Assembly: GCA_004357505.1 (NCBI GenBank)
Contig: SMWC01000140.1
Location: forward strand, 1 to 6,241
DNA from: Gammaproteobacteria bacterium
Lineage (GTDB): Bacteria; Pseudomonadota; Gammaproteobacteria; Steroidobacterales; Rariloculaceae
Reading direction: 5' to 3'
Length of the DNA stretch: 6,241 bases
Part shown: in pieces, positions 5,911 through 6,241 of the stretch
How positions within the stretch are numbered: the first letter of the stretch is position 1
Layout of the letters: the number at the start of each line of letters is the position of its first letter
Notes under the pieces: generated by a model
The model's input: only the letters and a program-made list of their open reading frames with translations
The model's database searches: none
What the model was told of the DNA's origin: nothing
Program-made: the position numbers and the translations under genes

Positions 5911-6241
5911 TCGGTTCGATCCCAGTCGCGCAACGGCCGAACACCACGCTCTCTGACCGCATCCATGTAGATTCGTAACAACTCTCCGGCCGGGTGTCCA
6001 CGCCGCTCCGCTGCAGCGACCCAACGACCTGCAATGTCGGGGAGACCGTTTATCCAGCGGCGTTTCTCGTCGTCGGCGAGTGTGGTGACGATCGCGCCCT
6101 CTTCCCGTACGGCCGCAAGCGCCTGTTCGTAGCGAGCCACCACGATTTCTCCCATCGTTCGGCTATAGTCCCGCCCCAGTTCCGCGAGCGTGGCTTGCAC
6201 ATCAGGGGGTAAGCGTTCCCAGGTGTCTTTATTGATCGCCA
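5907..6241 (-). CDS. dctP: DctP-family TRAP solute-binding protein, C-terminal part
   Basis: The last 110 residues of a periplasmic DctP-type receptor. The 5' part of the gene lies beyond the right edge, so the signal peptide and the conserved ligand-binding arginine cannot be seen. The frame is open to the edge and reads AINKDTWERLPPDVQATLAEL at its beginning, the strongly conserved 'N-x-x-x-W-x-x-L-P-x-D-V-Q' helix of this family. It is followed by the usual long amphipathic helices (ARYEQALAAVREEGAIVTTLADDEKRRW) and a GHPAGELL segment near the end. An internal GTG at 6200 could be mistaken for a start; the conserved residues before it show that it is internal. The gene is translationally coupled to the fused DctQM permease, forming a standard receptor-permease operon. 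The ligand, often a dicarboxylate or other organic acid in this family, cannot be assigned. Confidence 0.88.
   Translation of the reverse strand, partial: AINKDTWERLPPDVQATLAELGRDYSRTMGEIVVARYEQALAAVREEGAIVTTLADDEKRRWINGLPDIAGRWVAAAERRGHPAGELLRIYMDAVRERGVRPLRDWDRTE

Noticed and set aside
5911..6024. 38-residue N-terminal extension of the DctQM permease from an upstream in-frame ATG
   Set aside because: It is hydrophilic and Arg/Cys-rich, lies entirely within the dctP coding region, and the ATGA overlap at 5907-5910 gives a normal DctQ N-terminus.

Overview
The window looks like chromosomal DNA of a Gram-negative proteobacterium. By eye, G+C is in the mid-to-upper 50s percent. Genes are tightly packed, and the proteins carry Sec or lipoprotein signals and periplasm-dependent transport systems. 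The DUF6152 gene beside TRAP transporters would fit a gamma- or alphaproteobacterium from a marine or soil setting, but nothing here fixes the taxon. There are no rRNA, tRNA, CRISPR or insertion-sequence signals.

Layout. Positions 1-82 are an undetermined edge. At 83-556 (minus strand) is an OsmC/Ohr-family thiol-redox protein. A 204-bp divergent intergenic region (557-760) follows. It holds the best promoter candidate and a near-perfect FNR/CRP-type palindrome. A plus-strand operon runs from 761 to 3985: a lipoprotein-type TAXI solute-binding protein, a large fused TAXI-TRAP permease starting with GTG, and a small exported DUF6152 protein with a good ribosome binding site. Only 14 bp later a minus-strand operon ends. 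It consists of a DctQ-DctM fused TRAP permease (4000-5910) preceded by a DctP-type solute receptor whose start lies beyond the right edge (5907-6241). These two genes share an ATGA stop/start overlap.

How they work together. The window carries two independent TRAP (tripartite ATP-independent periplasmic) uptake systems of different families, TAXI and DctP, arranged tail to tail. Each has a periplasmic receptor and a fused membrane permease driven by an ion gradient. Both substrates are most likely organic acids or similar solutes, but neither can be named from sequence. The DUF6152 protein probably belongs to the TAXI transcription unit. The OsmC protein shares the divergent control region with that unit.

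Most of the window is conventional. The points deserving a second look are the FNR-like palindrome, the lipid-anchored TAXI receptor with alanine after the lipobox cysteine, and the DUF6152 protein whose predicted mature N-terminus is His-His-Ser. A difference in base composition between the two TRAP permease genes also merits checking. I found no convincing novel multi-gene system.
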